In this document: positions 59,253 through 64,000 of the stretch, piece by piece
How positions within the stretch are numbered: the stretch's first letter is position 1
How the letters are laid out: every line of letters starts with the position of its first letter
NCBI RefSeq assembly: GCF_002278075.1
Contig: NZ_CP022990.1
Coordinates: 620,001-684,000 of the forward strand
Direction of reading: 5' to 3'
Origin: Paraburkholderia aromaticivorans
Lineage (GTDB): Bacteria > Pseudomonadota > Gammaproteobacteria > Burkholderiales > Burkholderiaceae
DNA: 64,000 nucleotides
Notes under the pieces: model-generated
The model's database searches: none
Told to the model about the DNA's origin: nothing
The model's input: the letters and a program-made list of their open reading frames with translations, nothing else
Position numbers and translations under genes: made by a program

Positions 59253-61436
59253 TTACTGAGCCTGCTGCGAGGGTTGCTTCTGCCGCAACTTACCCTGATA
59301 GCGGATCGCCGGCCGCAGCGACTGCGTGGTCGGTGCCGTCATCAGCAACTGATGGGCGAGCGGCGCGGCCGCAGGACTCAGCGAGCCGATACTGGTAGCG
59401 CGCGACGGGTCCGCCAGACCGTTCTTCACGAGCAGTTTCGCCTCGAGTTGCAGACTGGTCAGCAGCACCGGATCCTTCAGCGCATTGCCCTGCGCGAGCA
59501 GCTGGCTCCACGCGTTGTTGCCGTAATTGGTCACGTAGTAGTCGAGACCGCTCGGATCGGCGAGGACCGCGGAACAGCCGTTCAGACGCACCTGGGTTTG
59601 CGTGTCTTTCATCGCCACCGTCTTGCGCGAGGTGAGCCCGTCGCCGTACGCAAGCGTCAGCGGAATGGTCCACTGCGTGCCCGGATACTGGTTCTGGTTC
59701 GGGAACGGCTGCTGTTTCAGCGTCACCACAGTCTGGTTGGTCGTCAGATCGCACTGCGTATCGAGCGAAATCAGCGGCACACCCGTTTGCCGCACGAAGC
59801 TGTCGCCGATCGCCACCATCGGCTGGCCGCTGACCTTCGCCAGTTCGTCCCACAGGCGTTTAGGCGTGACGTTGCCGAGCGAATAGTCGGCAAGATACGA
59901 CTGCAGGCCCTGGCGCATGACCTCTTCGCCGAGGTAGTTCTCCAGCATCTTCAACACATGACCGCCCTTGTCGTACGTGAAGGCGCTCGCACTCAGCACG
60001 AAGTCGTTCGACGCCCAGCCGTTGAAGTTCGGCTGCACCGGGAACGAGGTGGACTTCAGGTCCGCATTGATCACGGCGTACTTGTTCTTCACGTCGTCGA
60101 CCCAACTGAAGCGGTCCGGGAAGAACCGCACCTTGGTCTTGTTCTCGAAGAATGTCGCGAACGATTCGTTCAGCCAGACGTCGTCCCACCAGTCGAGCGT
60201 GACGAGGTCGCCGAACCATTGGTGCGCGGCTTCGTGCGTGAGCACCGTCACGCCATAGTCCGACATGGTCGTGCCAGGCGCCGGCAGAATGTCGTCGGCG
60301 AATTCCAGAATCGCGCCCCAGTTCTCCATGCCGCCGAAGTTCAGGTCCTTCTGCTCCTTGAACGCGTCGTTGGCCGCGATCGTGTCGAACTTGGTGAGCG
60401 GCAGCGGAATGCCGGTGTAGCGATAGTAGTAATCGAGCGCCTGCTTGGTCTGCTGCATGGCCGGCTTGGCCCAGTCACGCATGCCGGGCGGCGTGAAGAT
60501 GCGCAGATGCAGACCCTTGCCGTCAGGCAGCGGGCTCGAGAAGTCGTCTTCGAGAATGTCGAACTGCCCGCCGCCGAAGAACAGCAGATACGACGGCATG
60601 GGCGGCGTCTTCTCGAACGAGACCAGCTTGTAGCCGGCGTCCACGTTCACCGCGGGTTTTTCCGCCGCGTTCGAGACGACGTTCCAGTTCTGCGGCACCT
60701 CGGCGCTCACCTCGTAGGTCGGCCGGAAAGCCGGCTCGTCCCAGCCTGGGAACCATTGGCGCGCCAGGTTCGATTCGCCCTGCGTGAGAATCGCGCCGCT
60801 CGTCGTGCCGTCCGTCGACTTCAGATCGACGCGGAACACCCCTTCGGCCGCGGAGCAGCCCGGATAGGGATCGTCGCCGCAACTGCCGCCGGTCTTGGCG
60901 ACCGGGTCGTCATAGGTCTTGAAGTTGATGATGCCGCTCCACTCCATGTGCAGCGAGTAGTTGCCGGCGGCGATCTGCCCGCTCACGGGGCGAAGCTGAT
61001 AGAAATCGCCGTCGTCCTGAGGCGTCGCAATCAACGGAATGTTGCCGGGCTGAAGTGTGATCGTGCCGTTGGTGAACTTGATCCGGTGCCCGGCAATCGT
61101 GATCGCATTGACCGCCTTCTGCACCTTGATCTGCACGTCGGCGCGGCCGTCGAACGAAGAAAGCGCGGGGTTCGGCCGGAACCACAGCTTGTAGTTGACA
61201 GGCGTAACCGTGTCGGGCAATTCGACCGGCGGCACCGTCTTGTTGATCGATGTATCCGCAACGACCGGCGCGGCCGGTGGAGTCAGCGCCACCTCAGAGG
61301 CAGCCGGCGCGGCCGTCGGCGTCTGCCCGGATTTACTCGTCAATGAAGACGAGCCGTCGCTGCCGCCGCATCCCGCCAGAACCACGATTCCGGCTAACGC
61401 CAGGCACTGTATCTGCAATCGGAAATTTATACGCAT
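59253..61436 (-). CDS. M1 family aminopeptidase, lipoprotein (727 aa)
   Basis: Zinc metallopeptidase that removes N-terminal residues from peptides. Lipobox LAGC gives Cys23, followed by a Ser/Thr/Pro linker. The M1 exopeptidase signature appears as GGMEN (a GAMEN variant), and the zinc site is HEAAH (401-405) with WLNESFA downstream. Two further blocks, YDKGGHVLKML and YFxGGG-like LLFFGGGQF, fit. The C-terminal helical domain is shorter than in PepN (about 870 aa). The start at 61436 follows GAGG; the upstream in-frame part is leader. Confidence 0.92.
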   Translation of the reverse strand: MRINFRLQIQCLALAGIVVLAGCGGSDGSSSLTSKSGQTPTAAPAASEVALTPPAAPVVADTSINKTVPPVELPDTVTPVNYKLWFRPNPALSSFDGRADVQIKVQKAVNAITIAGHRIKFTNGTITLQPGNIPLIATPQDDGDFYQLRPVSGQIAAGNYSLHMEWSGIINFKTYDDPVAKTGGSCGDDPYPGCSAAEGVFRVDLKSTDGTTSGAILTQGESNLARQWFPGWDEPAFRPTYEVSAEVPQNWNVVSNAAEKPAVNVDAGYKLVSFEKTPPMPSYLLFFGGGQFDILEDDFSSPLPDGKGLHLRIFTPPGMRDWAKPAMQQTKQALDYYYRYTGIPLPLTKFDTIAANDAFKEQKDLNFGGMENWGAILEFADDILPAPGTTMSDYGVTVLTHEAAHQWFGDLVTLDWWDDVWLNESFATFFENKTKVRFFPDRFSWVDDVKNKYAVINADLKSTSFPVQPNFNGWASNDFVLSASAFTYDKGGHVLKMLENYLGEEVMRQGLQSYLADYSLGNVTPKRLWDELAKVSGQPMVAIGDSFVRQTGVPLISLDTQCDLTTNQTVVTLKQQPFPNQNQYPGTQWTIPLTLAYGDGLTSRKTVAMKDTQTQVRLNGCSAVLADPSGLDYYVTNYGNNAWSQLLAQGNALKDPVLLTSLQLEAKLLVKNGLADPSRATSIGSLSPAAAPLAHQLLMTAPTTQSLRPAIRYQGKLRQKQPSQQAQ

Positions 61437-62025
61437 TATTAATCCTCGACTGACAAAATCGGCATAAAGAAAGTGCGTTGAGTGTTTCAGCTTGTTTTCT
61501 CTGTTTTTCAGAGAAAAGGTCTCCCGCACCAGCACCGAATTGCTAGCGAGAATATAGGGACGTGTTGGCGCCTCAGCACTTGTGGCTGATTTTAAAATTG
61601 CGATACACGTTTATTACAATACTTTCACTCAGACAGCTTGGGCCGTTTTCTTCGGCTTCCATTCGATCGCCTGACTGACCGGCAAAGCGCGGCTTACCTG
61701 CGTCTCCGGGCAGGTAGAGAAATCCCGAATCAGTTTTTGGCGACAGTGCGTAGCCTAGTTTGGCAAACGTTCCCGTGTCAACTTCCTTTCACAAACTTTC
61801 TTTCACTTGGAAAATATGTATGCGAACCGAATGCCTCCGGTAATGCAACCGAGTTAATACTCTAAGCGTCGCAATATCGGTGTTGACTACGGGAAAGGTT
61901 ATTTTTCTTCGCGCCGGATTATGCTATGGCGCATTCGCAGAAGCGAATACCCTCGAACGAAGTTGAATTTGAACTAGCTGGAGAGTTCACCGAGGATTTA
62001 GCGCGAATAATACGCAGGCCATTAG
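61437..62025. other. AT-rich intergenic region upstream of the aminopeptidase
   Basis: No gene supported. It holds a perfect 9-bp hairpin at 61495-61517, a possible minus-strand -10 box TATATT (61551-61556), and a second small hairpin ATTCGC-AGAA-GCGAAT (61933-61948) just downstream of the aldo/keto reductase gene. Short frames such as plus 61926-62279 overlap the reductase and are rejected. Confidence 0.5.
61495..61517 (-). promoter_or_regulatory. leader hairpin upstream of M1 aminopeptidase
   Basis: TTTTCTCTG (61495-61503), loop of five T, CAGAGAAAA (61509-61517). It lies 59 bases before the start codon, downstream of the possible -10 box, so it would be in the mRNA leader. Function unknown. 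Confidence 0.45.
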
Positions 62026-63015
62026 CTAGCCGTTCACCGCCGCCGCGATTCGTGCGCACATCGCCTTGTCGGGTATTGGGCCCGAACCGGCCCGCACATT
62101 GTCCGCCATGTAGTGTGGACGCCCTGTGCCCGGAATCACCACCGTCACCGCCGGTTGCGCGAGCACGAACTTCAAAAGAATCTGCGCCCAGCTCGTGCAG
62201 CCGATTTCCGCTGCCCATGCAGGCAGCGGTGTTTTGCCGACGCGGGCCAGCAGTCCGCCGCCTCCGAAAGGCTGATTGATCACGACCGCGATGCCCGACT
62301 CCGCGGCGAGCGGCAAGATGCGCGTTTCAGCGGCGCGGTCGTCCGCTGCGTAGTTGATCTGGACGAAGTCGGGTTTTTCGCGGCTCATCACCGCCGCGAC
62401 TTCGTCGAATGCGCTCGACGTATAGTGCGTAATGCCGATATAGCGAATCCGGCCGCGCGCTTTCCATTCGCGCAGGGTGGCGAGTTGCGTGCGCCAGTCG
62501 AGCAGGTTATGCACCTGCATCAGGTCGATGCGCGGCTGCTGAAAACGGCGCAACGATTCCTCCATCTGCGCGATACCCGCCTCGCGTCCTTCGGTCCAGA
62601 CCTTGGTGGCGACAAAGGCCCGCTTGTGCGCGTCGAGCTGCGTGAGCAACGCACCGGCGACCGCTTCGGAGGACCCGTACATCGGTGAGGAGTCGATCGC
62701 CGAACCACCCGCCTCGAACAGGATGCGCAGAACGTCGGCGAGTTGCGCGCGAGCCGCGGGATCGTTGCCGACATCGAAGGTGCGCCACGTACCGCAACCA
62801 ATCACGGGTAACCGCTCGCCCGTGGCGGGAATCACGCGTTGCGCCATGCGCGGCGGCGGGGTCGTGGCTTCGGATTGGGATTGAGTCGGCGTTTGCGCCG
62901 GTGCCGCCCTCGGTAAAGCGAGCGAGGCCGACAGACCCATTGCCGTGCTGCCCGCTGCGAGTAGAAAACGACGTCTCCCGCAAAGCTTTGCGGCGTTTTC
63001 GGATGAAAGTGCCAT
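62026..63015 (-). CDS. Tat-exported aldo/keto reductase (329 aa)
   Basis: Twin-arginine signal CGRRRFLLAAGSTAMG (residues 12-40), then an AKR barrel. The tetrad is visible: Asp and Tyr in AIDSSPMYGSS, Lys in VATKVWTEG and His in LMQVHNLLDW. The usual NADPH-binding end (VVIPGTGRPHYMADN) is present. Export of an NADPH-dependent enzyme through Tat is plausible because Tat moves folded proteins with cofactor. Substrate unknown. Start ATG 63015. Confidence 0.88.
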   Translation of the reverse strand: MALSSENAAKLCGRRRFLLAAGSTAMGLSASLALPRAAPAQTPTQSQSEATTPPPRMAQRVIPATGERLPVIGCGTWRTFDVGNDPAARAQLADVLRILFEAGGSAIDSSPMYGSSEAVAGALLTQLDAHKRAFVATKVWTEGREAGIAQMEESLRRFQQPRIDLMQVHNLLDWRTQLATLREWKARGRIRYIGITHYTSSAFDEVAAVMSREKPDFVQINYAADDRAAETRILPLAAESGIAVVINQPFGGGGLLARVGKTPLPAWAAEIGCTSWAQILLKFVLAQPAVTVVIPGTGRPHYMADNVRAGSGPIPDKAMCARIAAAVNG

Positions 63016-63144
63016 GACGTGCCCTCGATTCGCGCGCAGTACAGTGACTCAGTACGATACGGCAAATCAGCACGGCGCGTTGAGCGCGGGTTAAACCGGC
63101 ACAACCGCAAGGGATCCGTTTGCGCGCCGAAGCGCTACTCACCA

Positions 63145-63381
63145 CTAGCGGATGAAGCGACCACAGATCGGCATGCTGCCAGGCCGCGCGATCACAGACG
63201 ACTCGCCACCGCTCGCCGCCGCGAACCGATCCGCCGCCATCGCGGACCCCGCTGCGGCGCCGATCGCGATGACCGCGATCGCGATCCCGCGCAGCCGTCC
63301 GGTTCGGCCCGCAAGCGAGCCCGACACGCTTCGCCAGCTGGCAAGCAAGGTCATCGCCAGTGCAACTATCGCGCAGCACAT
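63145..63381 (-). CDS. small membrane protein (78 aa)
   Basis: ATG 63381 with AAGGA six bases before it. Two hydrophobic segments (MCCAIVALAMTLLASW and IAIAVIAIGAAAGSAMAA) with a basic loop RTGRLRG between, then a polar tail. No family recognised. It lies 10 bases downstream of the GST gene on the same strand, so it is probably cotranscribed with it. Confidence 0.6.
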   Translation of the reverse strand: MCCAIVALAMTLLASWRSVSGSLAGRTGRLRGIAIAVIAIGAAAGSAMAADRFAAASGGESSVIARPGSMPICGRFIR

Positions 63382-63391
63382 GACGCATCCT

Positions 63392-64000
63392 TCAGGCATT
63401 CGCCGCGGCGCGCTCCTCGCGCACCGGAAACGGATTGCGCCATGCCTCGATCGCATTCAATTGATCGTGCCAGCGCTGTACTTCCGGAAACTCGTCGAGA
63501 GGCATCGCCGCGCTCTTCGCGTACGGAAGCGTGACGCCGACGGAGAAATCCGCGACCGACATGTCATGACCCAGCAGCCACTTGCGCCCCTTCAAATGCT
63601 GGTTGAGGACGGCGGCATGTTTGCGGAAAAACCCCTGTGCTTCAGCGACTTTCGCCGGTTCGGGCGCGCCGAGTCCGACCCACGGTTTGATCAGATACTC
63701 GAAGTAAAGCGAGCCGGCGTGCCGGTATAGATGCTGATTGTTCCAGCTGAACCAGCGCATGATTTCGATCTGCTGCTGCGCGTTCTGCGGCCACAGCCCG
63801 GATTCCGCGCGCTGCGCAAGGCGGCAGATCACCGCGTCGGATTCCCATATGCTTTTATCGCCGTCGACGAGACACGGCACCTTGCCGTTCGGATTGATCG
63901 CGAGGTAGTCCGGTCTGGTTTGCTCGCCCTTGCGCAGATCGACAAATACATATTCGATTGGCAAGCCTAAATACCCCGCCATGGCGCAGGCTTTTCTGGG
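63392..64000 (-). CDS. glutathione S-transferase family protein, 5' end beyond window
   Basis: The thioredoxin-like N-domain is entered at PRKACAMAGYLGLPIEYVFV; the first residues and start codon lie outside the window. NPNGKVPCLVDGDKSIWESD holds the cis-Pro and the glutathione gamma-Glu-binding E-S pair. The C-terminal helical domain has MRWFSWNNQHLYRHAG and LLGHDMSVADFSVG (N-capping box). Reaction and substrate are not determinable. Confidence 0.9.
   Translation of the reverse strand, partial: PRKACAMAGYLGLPIEYVFVDLRKGEQTRPDYLAINPNGKVPCLVDGDKSIWESDAVICRLAQRAESGLWPQNAQQQIEIMRWFSWNNQHLYRHAGSLYFEYLIKPWVGLGAPEPAKVAEAQGFFRKHAAVLNQHLKGRKWLLGHDMSVADFSVGVTLPYAKSAAMPLDEFPEVQRWHDQLNAIEAWRNPFPVREERAAANA

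Noticed and set aside
61926..62279. Plus-strand frame beginning MAHSQKRIPSNEVEFELAGE
   Set aside because: Only about 35 residues look protein-like before it runs antisense into the aldo/keto reductase; no ribosome-binding site.

Overview
The window looks like chromosome of a Burkholderiaceae beta-proteobacterium, most likely Paraburkholderia or a close relative. The basis is high GC with strong third-position bias, a Burkholderia-type trimeric porin, small proteins of families common in that genus (DUF2934, DUF6723), an EagR-Rhs type VI effector locus, and a PaoABC-type molybdenum hydroxylase. Species is not assignable from sequence reading alone. No rRNA, tRNA or CRISPR array was seen.

Layout. 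1-5.4 kb: 3' part of an AI-2E-type permease with an extra C-terminal domain, a DUF2934 protein, glgX and a secreted PRC-barrel protein. 5.5-11 kb: a three-subunit molybdenum aldehyde oxidoreductase operon (PaoCBA-like), a stress-type SDR and a single-domain response regulator. 11.4-14.2 kb: the ATP-dependent DNA ligase plus ligase-associated exonuclease pair. 14.4-20 kb: a YihY membrane protein, an RsbQ-like hydrolase tightly linked to a PAS hybrid histidine kinase, and zapE. 20.5-24.2 kb: tkt, a cupin and two tiny hydrophilic proteins. 24.3-26.0 kb: a complete ISL3-type insertion sequence with terminal inverted repeats, an 8-bp target duplication and a passenger gene. 26-38 kb: small proteins, an FdhF/YdeP-type molybdoenzyme, a porin, a MoxR/CobS-like AAA ATPase with a CobT-like VWA partner, a persulfide-dioxygenase-like MBL protein, a class II glutamine amidotransferase, MarC, and a DUF3311 plus sodium:solute symporter pair.

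38.3-51.2 kb is a type VI secretion effector island on the minus strand: tssF, vgrG, an EagR chaperone, a full-length rhs gene with its immunity gene, and behind it an archive of four displaced Rhs toxin-tip/immunity cassettes. The archived tips are BECR-like, EndoU, colicin-D-like and HNH/EndoVII-like. Each keeps a short copy of the Rhs core border. Three plus-strand remnants of a SymE-like gene, each followed by a hairpin, are interspersed. Several archived genes carry frameshifts or nonsense mutations.

51.6-64 kb: glgA, a VOC protein, a lipoprotein of the phytochelatin-synthase family, a membrane diguanylate cyclase, a Tat-exported metallophosphoesterase with a cupredoxin, a lipoprotein M1 aminopeptidase, a Tat-exported aldo/keto reductase, a small membrane protein and the 3' part of a glutathione S-transferase.

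Functionally the window combines glycogen metabolism (glgX, glgA), redox and detoxification enzymes and signalling genes with one clear accessory region, the Rhs island. The best candidates for new biology are the toxin-tip archive with its SymE scars, the RsbQ-PAS-kinase pair, the IS passenger gene, and the AI-2E permease with a fused Rossmann-like domain.
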